In this document: piece by piece, positions 1-9,265 of the stretch
How the letters are laid out: the number at the start of each line of letters is the position of its first letter
Position numbering within the stretch: the first letter of the stretch is position 1
Notes under the pieces: generated by a model
What the model saw: the letters and a program-made list of their open reading frames with translations, nothing else
Database searches by the model: none
What the model was told of the DNA's origin: nothing
Made by a program: the position numbers and the translations under genes
NCBI GenBank assembly: GCA_036383895.1
Contig: DASVNK010000030.1
Location: forward strand, 62,001-126,000
Direction: 5' to 3'
DNA from: DASVNK01 sp036383895
GTDB lineage: Bacteria; Verrucomicrobiota; Verrucomicrobiia; Limisphaerales; SXQI01
Length of the DNA: 64,000 nt

Positions 1-1063
1 GCGCGCATTTGTTCGTCAGCCCGTCCCGAATATCTTCGGATGGTCCGGTTCCATGAAAATCCCAACCCCAATCGAACAACTGCACATATCGCACGCCCTG
101 TTCCACCAAGCGCCGCGCCAGTAAACAGTTATTCGCAAAGCTCGCATCGCCCGGCTTCGCCCCGTATGCCTCCAGCACGGATTGCGGCTCGCGCGCAATA
201 TCCATCACTTCCGGCACCGACACCTGCATGCGAAACGCCAATTCATACTGCGCGATCCGCGTGATAGTTTCCGGATGTCCCAGTTCCTGCGCCTGCAATT
301 CATTCAAGTCCCGCAACGCATCCAGCGTCTTCCGTCGCAGCGCCCGATCCATTCCCGGCGGATCCGATACATACAGCACCGGATCGCCCTTCGAACGACA
401 CTGAACTCCCTGGAAAACCGACGGCAAAAATCCGCTCCCCCAACCACTCTGCCCCGCGCTCGGCTGCACCCCGCTCGAGATCAGTACTACAAATCCCGGC
501 AAATTCTCATTCTCCGATCCCAACCCATACGTCACCCACGACCCAAACGACGGCCGCCCCTGCCGCGGCGATCCTGTGAACAGCAACAACTCCGCCGGCG
601 CATGATTGAACTGGTCCGTGTTCATCGAACGAATCATGCACATGTCATCCGCGATCGCGTGAAAGTTCGGCACCGCGTCCGACATCCAAATCCCGCCCTT
701 CCCATACTGCGCAAATTTCCGCGGCGTCCCCAGCAACCGCGGCGTGCTCGACGTGAACGCAAATTTCTTCCCCTTCGTGAATTCGTCCGGACACAACTGC
801 CCATTCCGCTTCACCAACTCCGGTTTGTAATCGAACAAATCCAGGTGCGGCGGCGCGCCCGACATGTGCAGATAAATGATTCGTTTCGCTTTCGGCCGAA
901 AATGCGGCTGATGCGGCGCAAGTGGATTCAACGCCGCTTTCGACATCGCTTGCGCGCGGGCTCCAAGCGTCTGCAACGCAATCGCGCCCAAACTCAACTG
1001 CCCCGCGCTCTTCAGGAACTGCCGTCGCGTGACGTGCTGCAATTGCTCAAATTTCAGATTCAT
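1..1063 (-). CDS. DUF1501 (sulfatase-like) Tat-exported protein, C-terminus cut by window edge
   Basis: Reading the minus strand from an ATG at 1061-1063 gives an open frame with no stop to the left edge (354 codons visible). The N-terminus carries a twin-arginine signal, TRRQFLKSAGQLSLGAIAL, at about residues 12-30, so folded export is likely. The following residues (RIIYLHMSGAPPHLDLFDYKP, written in parts: YLHMSGAPPHLDLFD, then a conserved FDYKP) are the opening of the DUF1501 family, a phosphatase/sulfatase-fold group that is abundant in Planctomycetes and Verrucomicrobia and has no proven reaction. The start codon is 1 bp from the stop of the upstream PSCyt1/DUF1553 gene, the usual paired arrangement of these two families, so they are probably co-transcribed. 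The C-terminal part lies outside the window. Family assignment is firm; biochemical role is unknown. Confidence 0.85.
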   Translation of the reverse strand, partial: MNLKFEQLQHVTRRQFLKSAGQLSLGAIALQTLGARAQAMSKAALNPLAPHQPHFRPKAKRIIYLHMSGAPPHLDLFDYKPELVKRNGQLCPDEFTKGKKFAFTSSTPRLLGTPRKFAQYGKGGIWMSDAVPNFHAIADDMCMIRSMNTDQFNHAPAELLLFTGSPRQGRPSFGSWVTYGLGSENENLPGFVVLISSGVQPSAGQSGWGSGFLPSVFQGVQCRSKGDPVLYVSDPPGMDRALRRKTLDALRDLNELQAQELGHPETITRIAQYELAFRMQVSVPEVMDIAREPQSVLEAYGAKPGDASFANNCLLARRLVEQGVRYVQLFDWGWDFHGTGPSEDIRDGLTNKCA

Positions 1064-1064
1064 C

Positions 1065-4000
1065 TCAGCGCTTCATCAAAGTTTCGTCCAAATTCAGCAG
1101 CACGTTTGCCACCGCCGTCCACGCCGCCAACTCAATCGGCTCTGCCCCCTCGTCGTTTGCGAACTTCTTCGCCTTCTCTTCCGGATTTTTCGCAAACTCC
1201 GCCATCGCCTCGCCAAAAAGTTCCGCCAGCCGATTCACTTCCTTCTCGTTCGCCGGTCGCCCGAGGCAAGTCTCCACTCCGAACTTAATCCGTTCCGTCA
1301 CCGAAGTCCCGCCCTTCATCATCCGCAACGCCAACCCTTCGGCCGCTTCCAGAAAAACTTCATCGTTCAACGTCACCAACGCCTGCAATGGCGTATTCGT
1401 CCGTGTCCGTCGTATCGTGCATACTTCCCGATTCGGCGCGTCGAATGTCGTCATGGATGGATACGGACTCGTCCGTCGCCATTCCGTGTAAAGCCCTCGC
1501 CGGAACCGATCCTGCCCCTCGCTCGTTTTCCAATCCACCGAACTCCCAAACGCCGCCTTCAATCCACTGTTCGGCCGCGCCGGTCGCACCGAAGGCCCAT
1601 ACATCTTTTCGCTCAACAATCCCGCCACCGCCAGCGCCTGGTCCCGAATCGTTTCCGCGGACATCCGGAATCGCGGCCCACGCGCCAGCAGCCGATTGTC
1701 CGGATCGCGCTCCACTAATTCCGGCGTCACTTTCGAGCTCTGCCGATACGTCGCCGATATTACCAGCAGCTTCAGAAATTTCTTCACGTCCCAACCCTGC
1801 GCCATGAATTCCGTCGCGAGCCAATCCAGCAACTCCGGGTGCGACGGCAACTCACCCTGCGCACCGAACTCTTCGCTCGTGCTCACCAATCCAATCCCGA
1901 AAATCTGTTCCCAAAATCGATTCACCACCACCCGCGCCGTCAACGGATTCTCCTCTGAAACCAGCCACTTCGCCAACGCCAGCCGATCTTGCGGCATGTC
2001 ATACTCCGAATCGATGAACGCCGCCGGCACACCCGGCTCCACTTCTTTTCCGAGATCCAGATAATTCCCGCGCAACTGCACCTGCGTCTTCCGCCGCTTA
2101 TCGCCCGCGAGTTCTTCCAAAATCGGCACACTATGCGGCTTCATGTCCTCGAGCTTCTTCTGCAACGCCGCCACTTCCTCGCGTTCCTTCTTCAATTCCT
2201 CAGCCACCTTCCGCAAGTAATGCTTCAACAACTCACCGCGCCCGCCTTCCTTCCGCTCCTCCGGTTTCGTCGCCAGCAATTCCAACGCTCTCGACGGATT
2301 GTTCGCGTATTTCGGCAACTCTGCATTGTCCGCCAGTGCAACTCGAAAACCTCCCAAAACTCCCTTCCCACCGTCCACCTGCTGTTCGATGCTCAATGTC
2401 AGCTTCGATCCCTTCGGCATGTTCCAAATCTTCTCCGTCAACAACGTCAACGTCGCCTTCTCGCCATCCTTCGGCGCCCAACCTTTCTTCGCATCCGCTT
2501 TCTCGCGCAGCACCTCACTCGCCTTCTTTCCGTCCGCCGTCGAACTCGCATACGCCCCGCCGAACTTCACGTTCCGCGTTCCATCCACTTCATAGATCGC
2601 GTTCGGACTCGGCGCCTCCTTCACCGTCTTCTCCCACACCGGCTCCCGCTGCTCGTCAAAAATCGTGATTTTAAAATCCGCCAGCCTCGATCCCAAATCA
2701 TTGTCCGTCCGATTCCAAATCGAGAGCCGCCCAATCTCATACACCCCCTTCAGATCCACTTCCCACCACGGATTCTCGTTTTTCTCCGTGTGCGAAACCG
2801 AATTCTCGCTGAAATCGCCGTTCGTCTTTCCATCGATCGCGAATTTCGCCGGACTCTCCTGGAACGTGCTGCTCTGCGTCGCCTCGCCGCCCGTCGCCAC
2901 GTTCTCTTTCCCGCTGAACACCTGCACTTCCGCGAGCGACAAAATCTTTTCCTTCCCCGGAATCTCAATCCGCACATAACGCCCGCCCACTGTCTTCTTC
3001 GGTGGAGTAATCGTCGCCGAAACGCGCGTGATCAATCCCTTCACTTCCTCCTGCGAATCCAATTCAATCCGCACTGCCGAAACTGCTCGTCCATCCAGCG
3101 GCAACTCCACCGTGTAGGTCTCACTCGCACTCTCCGCCGCGCGCGAAATTGCTCCATCCTCCGCCACTTTCGCTTTCTCCTCGCGCTTGTAATCCACCTT
3201 CTCCGGTTTGCTGTTCGTCCAGGCCACTTCGCGCGGAAACGCCTCGTCCCACTTCTTGAAACTCTCCTCCGCTTCCGGCGTCGGCGTGCTCAACGTGTCT
3301 TCCAACCCCGCAATTTCCACGTCCCACTTCGCGCGCTGTTTCTTTTGCTCCTTATCAAAAAACTTGTGCACCGGCGTTTCATCCGGCTTGTCCGCATCCG
3401 CCGTGTTGTTTAGCAACGCATAAAATCGAAAATATTCGTCGTGCGTGATCGGATCGTATTTATGCGTGTGACATTGCGCGCAGGCCATCGATGTCCCCAT
3501 CCACACCGCCATCGTCGTGTTCACCCGATCCACCACCGCCACGCTCCGGAATTCTTCGTCACTCGTCCCTCCCTCGCTGTTCGTCATCGTGTTCCGATGA
3601 AACGCCGTCGCCACTTTCTGTTCCTCGGTCGGCTTCTCCAGCAAATCCCCCGCGATCTGTTCAATCGTGAATTGATCGAACCGCTTGTTTTCGTTGAACG
3701 CCTTAATCACCCAATCCCGAAACGCCCAAATCGTCCGCAGCGGATCATCCGCATACCCCGCCGAATCCGCATACCGCGCCAGGTCCAGCCACATCCGCGC
3801 CCAATGTTCCCCGAACGCCTGCTTCTCCAGCATCCGATCCACCATCCGCTCGTAAGCGTCCTCCGATTTATCCGCCTCAAACGCGCGCACTTCCTCGACT
3901 GTCGGCGGCAACCCTGTCAAATCCAGTGCCACCCGCCGAATCAACGTCCGTCGATCCGCTTCCTCCGTCGGACGCAAACTCTCCTTCTCCAACCGTTCCG

Positions 4001-4472
4001 CGATAAAATAATCCACCCCATTCCGCACCCAATCCTTGTTCGCGATTTTAGGCAACTCCCGCCGCACCGGCTTCTCGTAACTCCAGTGCTTCGCGTAAGG
4101 CGCCCCCTCCGAAATCCAAGTCCGCAGAACTTCAATCTCCGCGCTCGTCAGCTTTTTCCCGGATTTGGCCGGCGGCATCATCTCATCCGGATCGGCGTGC
4201 GTAATGCGTTTCAGCAACTCACTCGCCTCAGGATCATTCGGCACTATCGCCTTCGCCCCCGACTTCGCCTCCTTGAGAGCATCCTCCCGTACATCCAACC
4301 GCAAGCCGCCCTTCCGCTCCGCCTCATCCGGCCCGTGGCAAAGAAAACAGTTCTGGCTCAAAATCGGCCGAACCTCCCGCTGAAAATCGACCGGACGCTC
4401 CGCGCCGCGCGTACATACCAGCGGCGCAAAAGCAGCAGCCCAAAGCAAGGCTTTCCTCAACCAGCGGAACAT
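1065..4472 (-). CDS. PSCyt1-DUF1549-DUF1553 (planctomycete-type cytochrome) exported protein with F5/8 type C insert
   Basis: 1135 aa. A hydrophobic N-terminal segment (residues 5-20) suggests export. Residues 30-115 form a PSCyt1 domain with a c-type haem site CFLCH (C42, C45, H46). DUF1549/PSCyt2 follows at about 145-355 and contains a second CxxCH (CAQCH, C331-H335). A discoidin-like F5/8 type C module sits at about 495-605 (GGEATQSS, NPWWEVDLKGVYEIGRLSIWN). DUF1553/PSD1 occupies roughly the last 300 residues (VVNRFWEQIFGIGLVST, ELLDWLATEF). This is the standard partner of DUF1501 proteins and the two genes are 1 bp apart. The pair is widespread in Planctomycetes and Verrucomicrobia and has been linked by context to polymer or sulfated-sugar use, but the reaction is not known. 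Two haem motifs suggest electron transfer. The carbohydrate-binding-like insert would fit a surface location. Confidence 0.9.
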   Translation of the reverse strand: MFRWLRKALLWAAAFAPLVCTRGAERPVDFQREVRPILSQNCFLCHGPDEAERKGGLRLDVREDALKEAKSGAKAIVPNDPEASELLKRITHADPDEMMPPAKSGKKLTSAEIEVLRTWISEGAPYAKHWSYEKPVRRELPKIANKDWVRNGVDYFIAERLEKESLRPTEEADRRTLIRRVALDLTGLPPTVEEVRAFEADKSEDAYERMVDRMLEKQAFGEHWARMWLDLARYADSAGYADDPLRTIWAFRDWVIKAFNENKRFDQFTIEQIAGDLLEKPTEEQKVATAFHRNTMTNSEGGTSDEEFRSVAVVDRVNTTMAVWMGTSMACAQCHTHKYDPITHDEYFRFYALLNNTADADKPDETPVHKFFDKEQKKQRAKWDVEIAGLEDTLSTPTPEAEESFKKWDEAFPREVAWTNSKPEKVDYKREEKAKVAEDGAISRAAESASETYTVELPLDGRAVSAVRIELDSQEEVKGLITRVSATITPPKKTVGGRYVRIEIPGKEKILSLAEVQVFSGKENVATGGEATQSSTFQESPAKFAIDGKTNGDFSENSVSHTEKNENPWWEVDLKGVYEIGRLSIWNRTDNDLGSRLADFKITIFDEQREPVWEKTVKEAPSPNAIYEVDGTRNVKFGGAYASSTADGKKASEVLREKADAKKGWAPKDGEKATLTLLTEKIWNMPKGSKLTLSIEQQVDGGKGVLGGFRVALADNAELPKYANNPSRALELLATKPEERKEGGRGELLKHYLRKVAEELKKEREEVAALQKKLEDMKPHSVPILEELAGDKRRKTQVQLRGNYLDLGKEVEPGVPAAFIDSEYDMPQDRLALAKWLVSEENPLTARVVVNRFWEQIFGIGLVSTSEEFGAQGELPSHPELLDWLATEFMAQGWDVKKFLKLLVISATYRQSSKVTPELVERDPDNRLLARGPRFRMSAETIRDQALAVAGLLSEKMYGPSVRPARPNSGLKAAFGSSVDWKTSEGQDRFRRGLYTEWRRTSPYPSMTTFDAPNREVCTIRRTRTNTPLQALVTLNDEVFLEAAEGLALRMMKGGTSVTERIKFGVETCLGRPANEKEVNRLAELFGEAMAEFAKNPEEKAKKFANDEGAEPIELAAWTAVANVLLNLDETLMKR

Positions 4473-4567
4473 GGCTAAGATACTAGCCTAAACCTGCAAA
4501 AACGGGAACGAAAGTTCGAAAATCACAGACTGTCTTTTTTTCTGCCATGCGACCGTCAAAGATGTCC

Positions 4568-4849
4568 TCAATTCTTTTTCACTTCCACTTCCACCTTCGC
4601 GTCTTTGTCGTCGGACAACTTCTCCTTCGTCTCGTTGAAGCCATCCTTGATCGCTTCTCCAGCGTCCTCAAGTTTTGCCTTCGCCTTCTCAGCCCCTTTT
4701 TCGAGTTCGTTTCCGGCCTTTTCGAGATTCTCGCTGACCGATTCCTTAGTATCGCTGTTGATCTTCACCTCAGCGCCGTCTTCATCCACCTTCGCGCTGC
4801 ACGCTGCCAATAATCCAATTATCATCGAACAAAGAAAAAACTTCTTCAT
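4568..4849 (-). CDS. Small lipoprotein, Lys/Glu-rich
   Basis: 93 aa with a lipoprotein signal: positively charged MKK, hydrophobic stretch and lipobox LLAAC at residues 13-17, so Cys17 should be lipidated. The mature part is short, strongly charged and predicted helical (repeats of SENLEKAGNELEKGAEKAKAK type with heptad-like spacing), resembling YtxH/late-embryogenesis-like small helical lipoproteins. No catalytic motif is visible. It lies upstream of the PSCyt1 gene on the same strand with a 95-bp gap, so co-transcription is possible but not certain. A role in the envelope or in stress is only a guess. Confidence 0.75.
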   Translation of the reverse strand: MKKFFLCSMIIGLLAACSAKVDEDGAEVKINSDTKESVSENLEKAGNELEKGAEKAKAKLEDAGEAIKDGFNETKEKLSDDKDAKVEVEVKKN

Positions 4850-5067
4850 GCACCTTTACTAACTGGTCGCAGGTTTCCGCAACATCGCGGAAGTTTCTGA
4901 GCAAAGTCTGCGAGAAAGTTGCCACCGAGGTAGGGGAATCTTGTGGCAATCTGGCGTTGAGTTAAGTGGTTGCCGTGTTGTAAGTTAGTCTCTTTCAATT
5001 TATTACGCGAGCGAAATAGCTCCCTTACACGTTCTCTCTTTCCCTCATTCCTGCGTGGCTAGAAACC

Positions 5068-5100
5068 AATAAATACAAATGGGCGCACAACAGCGCCCAT
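5068..5100 (-). terminator. Rho-independent terminator after sppA
   Basis: A perfect 8-bp inverted repeat ATGGGCGC / GCGCCCAT (5079-5086 and 5093-5100) with a 6-nt loop lies 40 bp past the sppA stop on the minus strand. The minus-strand sequence right after the stem is T-rich (TTTGTATTTATTGG). Position and structure fit an intrinsic terminator for sppA. Confidence 0.75.
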
Positions 5101-5140
5101 GAAGAGTATCTTAATTGAAAACGAACCTCCTCGGCGCGCT

Positions 5141-6277
5141 TTAATTCACCACCGTCGGTGCGAGGAAATACAAACGCCCGGCGCGGACCTGCGGAATATC
5201 CAATCCCAAATCAATCTTCACCCCTTCGCTTTTCTTTGCTTTCGTGCTCATGCCCATGCCGAACAATTTCCCAATCGTGAACGGCTCCTGGTAACGAATC
5301 ACGTGTGCGTTTCCGGAAATCCCCGCAAGTTGACGCGCCGCATCGAGCGCCGTCTGGAAATTCCCAAGCTTATCTACGAACCCAAGTTCATGTGCCGTCT
5401 TCCCCGTTAAGATCCGCCCATCCGCATATTCCTCCCAATTCTCCACCAGCGCCTTTCCATTTGCCTTGTTCTTCGCCGCCGCCCGCTCGCGCCCATTCTT
5501 TACCACGCTCTTAAATTTCCCATACGTCTCCATGATCATATCCTGGATCATCTTTTCTTCCGCAGGATCGATCTCCTCTGGCGTCTTCGAACCGCGCAGC
5601 ATGTCCTTAAATTTCCCGCTCTTAAAAACTTTCGGGGCGAGACCCACCTTGTCCATCAAACCGCGGTAATTAAACGTCGACATGATTACGCCGATGCTCC
5701 CCGTCAGCGTCAGCTCATTCGCCACGATATAATCGCACGGCGCAGAAACATAATAACCACCCGAAGCCGCCAATCCGCCCATCACCGCCACCACCGGCTT
5801 CTTGTGCTTGTCCTGGAACTGGATAATCGCCCGCGAAATATCATCCGAAGCCAGCACCTCGCCGCCTGGAGAATCAACCTTTAATAGCACCGCCTTCACG
5901 TCCGAATCCTGCGCGGCGCGTTTGAGTTGATCTTCGATGCTGTCGACCATGCTGCGGCCAGCAGGATCCCAAGGCTCACTAGTGATCATCCCTTCAACTG
6001 GCACCACCAGAATCTTATGATCCGCGCCCGGATTCTCTACCGTGATTTCTTCAAAGTAGCGGCCGCTTTGCGCTCCTGCCAAGCCTCGTCCACCGCCCAT
6101 CATAAACGACGCCATCCGGCCGACCATCATCACTCCAATAATCCCCAACAACACCAGTGACAGCACCATCCATCCCCGCCCACGACGCTGCGGCTGCGCC
6201 GCCACAAAGATTGGCGGCTGCGTCGGCGCATGTTGCGGGTTCAGCGGTGGCAATGGTGGCGGGATTTGATTCTCCAT
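5141..6277 (-). CDS. sppA: Signal peptide peptidase SppA (36 kDa type), S49 family
   Basis: 378 aa. A proline-rich cytoplasmic leader is followed by one membrane anchor (residues 37-52) and an S49 protease domain. The nucleophile is Ser172 in GGLAASGGYY and the general base is Lys224 in SGKFKD; the 52-residue spacing equals that of the Bacillus subtilis SppA Ser/Lys dyad. LTGSIGVIM is the conserved segment between them. The short, single-domain length matches the bacterial 36K form rather than the 67 kDa E. coli form. The enzyme cuts remnant signal peptides and membrane protein fragments in the cytoplasmic membrane. It has its own terminator and is divergent from the LamG-like gene, with 130 bp between the starts for both promoters. 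Confidence 0.93.
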   Translation of the reverse strand: MENQIPPPLPPLNPQHAPTQPPIFVAAQPQRRGRGWMVLSLVLLGIIGVMMVGRMASFMMGGGRGLAGAQSGRYFEEITVENPGADHKILVVPVEGMITSEPWDPAGRSMVDSIEDQLKRAAQDSDVKAVLLKVDSPGGEVLASDDISRAIIQFQDKHKKPVVAVMGGLAASGGYYVSAPCDYIVANELTLTGSIGVIMSTFNYRGLMDKVGLAPKVFKSGKFKDMLRGSKTPEEIDPAEEKMIQDMIMETYGKFKSVVKNGRERAAAKNKANGKALVENWEEYADGRILTGKTAHELGFVDKLGNFQTALDAARQLAGISGNAHVIRYQEPFTIGKLFGMGMSTKAKKSEGVKIDLGLDIPQVRAGRLYFLAPTVVN

Positions 6278-6407
6278 GCGGCCACCTTAACGCACCCATT
6301 TTCCCGTCGCAAGATTACGAACTGACCCTCTTCACACCTCCATTCAGTCATTCTGCTTGGCGTTCGCAACGACTCTGTGCAATCATTCCACTTAGGATTA
6401 CCAACCG

Positions 6408-7361
6408 ATGAAACCGTTCCGACTTCTCGCACAGGCTCTCTTTGTCTCCGCCGCCCTCATTTCGGCCAAAGCCCAATCCACCAACACCAACACCGTTGTT
6501 ATCGGCCAATGGGACTTCGATACTGCCCAACTCGAAGCCGAAACCGTCGGTTCGCCGCTCCAATTCTTCGGTTTCACTCCTACATCTGTTACCTTGCCAG
6601 TCGGCGCGAATAGCGTTGGGGCCATGGCGTTCCCCGCTCTCACTTCCGAACAACGCATCCTCGCCACCTTCGCTCCCACGAACAACGGCGGCGGCACAAA
6701 CCTCAATCAATACACGATCATCATGGATGTGATGTATCCCGCCGAATCCGAAGGAACCTGGCGCGCTCTCTTTAACACGGATAAGAGCAATGCAAGCCAG
6801 GCAGACATGTTCATCGATCCAGACGGCCGCATCGGCGTGAACAATGATTACGCCGGCACCCTCAATATCGGTGAATGGTATCGTCTCGCCTTCGTCGTGA
6901 ATACCTCAAGCGGCCTCATCGAGCGCTACATCAACGGCGCGCAAACTAATTCCCTCGAGTTGCCCAACAATAGCTTGAACGGCCGCTTCTCACTATCCGA
7001 TGGCATCCTTTTCTTTTCGGACGCACTCGGCGATACCGCTCCCGGCTTCGTCAACGTGATCCAGTTACGCGCCGGTCTCATGGCCACCAATGAAGTTGCT
7101 GCCCTGGGCGGTCCTGCCTCGAACGGCCTCGGCCAGGGCGGCGGCACACCTGTCGGTGACATCCGCATCACGAACATTCAAGTCCAGAACAACACCGTCA
7201 CGGTCACCGTTGAAAATACCAACGGACGGCTCGCCCAATTGCAAACCTCGCCAAGCCTCGAGAATCCAGCTTGGACCAACACTGGCGCCCCAACCTCCAC
7301 CGGCACCCTCACCGCGCCCTACACCGGCGGCATCGCCTTCTTCCGCGCCCAAGTGAACTGA
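6408..7361 (+). CDS. Secreted LamG/concanavalin-like domain protein
   Basis: 317 aa with a clear signal peptide (MKPFRLLAQALFVSAALISAKA, cleavage near residue 22). Residues 30-215 look like a LamG / concanavalin A-like jelly roll: IGQWDFDTAQLEAE at the start, then the WYRLAFVVNTSSGLIERYINGAQ strand pattern (in two parts: GEWYRLAFVVNTSSG and LIERYINGAQ), which is typical of LamGL domains. The last 60 residues (NTNGRLAQLQTSPSLENPAW, then GIAFFRAQVN) form the C-terminal beta module common at the ends of secreted verrucomicrobial proteins. Glycan or surface binding is likely; no catalytic residues are recognisable. It stands alone between the divergent sppA and the convergent murJ. Confidence 0.8.
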   Translation: MKPFRLLAQALFVSAALISAKAQSTNTNTVVIGQWDFDTAQLEAETVGSPLQFFGFTPTSVTLPVGANSVGAMAFPALTSEQRILATFAPTNNGGGTNLNQYTIIMDVMYPAESEGTWRALFNTDKSNASQADMFIDPDGRIGVNNDYAGTLNIGEWYRLAFVVNTSSGLIERYINGAQTNSLELPNNSLNGRFSLSDGILFFSDALGDTAPGFVNVIQLRAGLMATNEVAALGGPASNGLGQGGGTPVGDIRITNIQVQNNTVTVTVENTNGRLAQLQTSPSLENPAWTNTGAPTSTGTLTAPYTGGIAFFRAQVN

Positions 7362-7363
7362 GC

Positions 7364-7391
7364 GAGGCGTAACCGCAAAAAGGTTCGCCTC
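7364..7391. terminator. Hairpin between convergent LamG gene and murJ
   Basis: GAGGCG plus AACC (7364-7374, one bulged T) pairs with GGTTCGCCTC (7382-7391) around a GCAAAAA loop. It starts three bases after the LamG stop and lies 17 bp from the murJ stop. There is no U-tract on either side, so it may act as a bidirectional stop or 3'-end stabiliser rather than a classical intrinsic terminator. Confidence 0.45.
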
Positions 7392-7408
7392 TCAACAGCT
7401 CCGACGGC

Positions 7409-9094
7409 CTAATGTTTCCTGCGCTGCAGCTTCGCTTTAAAAAGCTGCAAAACATCATTCGCTTGCGGCACACGCAGCCAAAACAGCACGCCTAGATAAG
7501 CCAACGCCGCAGCACCAGCCGGGACAAACACTGCGCCGATTCTCTCGAACACCGTCCTACCACCAACTTGATTCTCCCAAAACAAACTCGTCCCATACGC
7601 CACCAGTCCCGCCAAAATTCCCGCGCCGATCATCTGCCAAAGCGTCGATCGCAAATCGCCAAACTCCAGCTTACTCATCTTCTTCTTCAGCCCAAAAATC
7701 AGCAGATAAACATTAACCGCCGCGCTCGCCGTGTTCGCCAGCCCCATTCCACCTTCCCGGAATGACGGCACCGTGAACACCGCAAACACCACATTCAGCA
7801 CCAAACAAAAGGCGCTGATCTTCATCGGCGTGCTCGTATCTCCCAGCGCGTAAAAAGCCCGCGCCGTGATATTGACCACCGAAAAGGCCAGCAACCCTGG
7901 CCCCAGGCACTTCAGGGCATAACTCGCAGCCAGCGTCGACTCATGGTCAAACTTCCCATGCTGAAACAGGAGCCGAATCATTGGCATCGCCAGCACTACC
8001 AACAGCACCGAAGCCAGCCAATTGGAGAAAAACAGATACCCCACCGCCTGTTTATAAGTGCTGTTGAACTCCCCATACTTCTTCTCCGTCGCCAGGCCCG
8101 AAAGTGTGGGCAACAAATACGTCGCCAGCGAAATCGCGAACAATCCCTGAGGCAATTCCATCAACCGCACCGCATAATCATAAGACGCCACAATGGTCGC
8201 ATCGACATAGAACGCGATGCTCGTCGTCGTCAGCACATTGAACTGAAAGGCCGCCACCCCCAGCATCCCCGGAATCATCTGCCGCACCACCCGCCGCACA
8301 TCCGGATTGTTAAATGGCGTGATCCAAGCCGGACGAAACCCCTCCCGCAACAACGTCGGCAATTGATACGCCGCCTGCGCCACTCCCGCGATCAACACCC
8401 CATACGCCAGCGCAAAAATCTTTTCCTCTAGCCTCCGCCCAAAAAATGGCGTCAGAAAAATCACACTCGCGATCAACACGACGTTCAGCAGGCACGAGCC
8501 CAACGCCGGCACGAAAAAATGCCCGCGCGCATTTAACATCCCCATCAGAATCGCCGCCAGGCATGCCAGCAGCATGTAAGGGAACATCACCCGCGCCAGC
8601 TCCAGCATCAGCCGCGCGCTCCCGCTCAATTTACCATCCGCAATCTGTTGCCAGATCGGCGTTTTCACCTGAATCAAAGGCGTATCTCCCTCCAGCACCG
8701 GCATCGTTTGAACCAGCCCCGAGCTGAACCCATCCTGCCCCTCAAGCGTCGTGGTATTCCAAAGCACCACGGAAATCCCAAGCATCACCAGCAGCACAAT
8801 CACGCTCCCCGCCATGAACAACCCCGAAATCACCGCATTCGCCGCCTTCCACATCTCCACTTCCCCGTCCTTCTTCTCCTTCTCCTTGAAAAGTGGAATA
8901 AACGCCGCCGTCAAAGCCCCTTCCCCGAGTAACCGCCGAAATAAATTCGGGAGCATCAACGCCATCTTGAACGCCCCGGCCACCGCCTCCGTCCCCATGA
9001 AATTCGCGTAAACCATCTCCCGCACCATCCCGAGAATCCGGCTCAGGAAAGTGGCCGCCCCAATCGCCCCACTCGACTTCAGCATTTGCGACAT
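7409..9094 (-). CDS. murJ: Lipid II flippase MurJ (MviN)
   Basis: 561 aa polytopic membrane protein, the usual length for MurJ. The start (SSGAIGAATFLSRILGMVRE), PNLFRRLLGEGALTAAFIPL, and later NVLTTTSIAFYVDATIVASYDYAVRL (as NVLTTTSIAF and YDYAVRLMELPQGLF) are hallmark MOP-superfamily MurJ segments, with about 14 membrane spans visible as hydrophobic runs. It moves lipid-linked peptidoglycan precursor from the cytoplasm to the periplasmic face of the inner membrane. The LFRRLLGEGA motif with the conserved arginines and glutamate is intact. The gene is divergent from the following small membrane protein gene (171 bp between starts). Confidence 0.93.
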   Translation of the reverse strand: MSQMLKSSGAIGAATFLSRILGMVREMVYANFMGTEAVAGAFKMALMLPNLFRRLLGEGALTAAFIPLFKEKEKKDGEVEMWKAANAVISGLFMAGSVIVLLVMLGISVVLWNTTTLEGQDGFSSGLVQTMPVLEGDTPLIQVKTPIWQQIADGKLSGSARLMLELARVMFPYMLLACLAAILMGMLNARGHFFVPALGSCLLNVVLIASVIFLTPFFGRRLEEKIFALAYGVLIAGVAQAAYQLPTLLREGFRPAWITPFNNPDVRRVVRQMIPGMLGVAAFQFNVLTTTSIAFYVDATIVASYDYAVRLMELPQGLFAISLATYLLPTLSGLATEKKYGEFNSTYKQAVGYLFFSNWLASVLLVVLAMPMIRLLFQHGKFDHESTLAASYALKCLGPGLLAFSVVNITARAFYALGDTSTPMKISAFCLVLNVVFAVFTVPSFREGGMGLANTASAAVNVYLLIFGLKKKMSKLEFGDLRSTLWQMIGAGILAGLVAYGTSLFWENQVGGRTVFERIGAVFVPAGAAALAYLGVLFWLRVPQANDVLQLFKAKLQRRKH

Positions 9095-9265
9095 GAAGCG
9101 CCGAACCTACGGAACTCCCCGATTCGTAGAAAGCCTGAACATCCGAATTGTCGACACTGCCCGATCATCCCACTCCCCACGATCTATGGCGGGAGTGCTC
9201 CTATATGTCCTGCTGCTGCTCCGAACTATCTTGCTATCATAGAATAGGAGAAGAGGAGCAACCTT

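Noticed and set aside
182..4478. Several long plus-strand open frames opposite the DUF1501 and PSCyt1 genes (for example 182-1288, 1989-3413, 3441-4478)
   Set aside because: They are Arg/Pro/His-rich mirror frames of GC-rich, well-identified minus-strand genes and have no family features.
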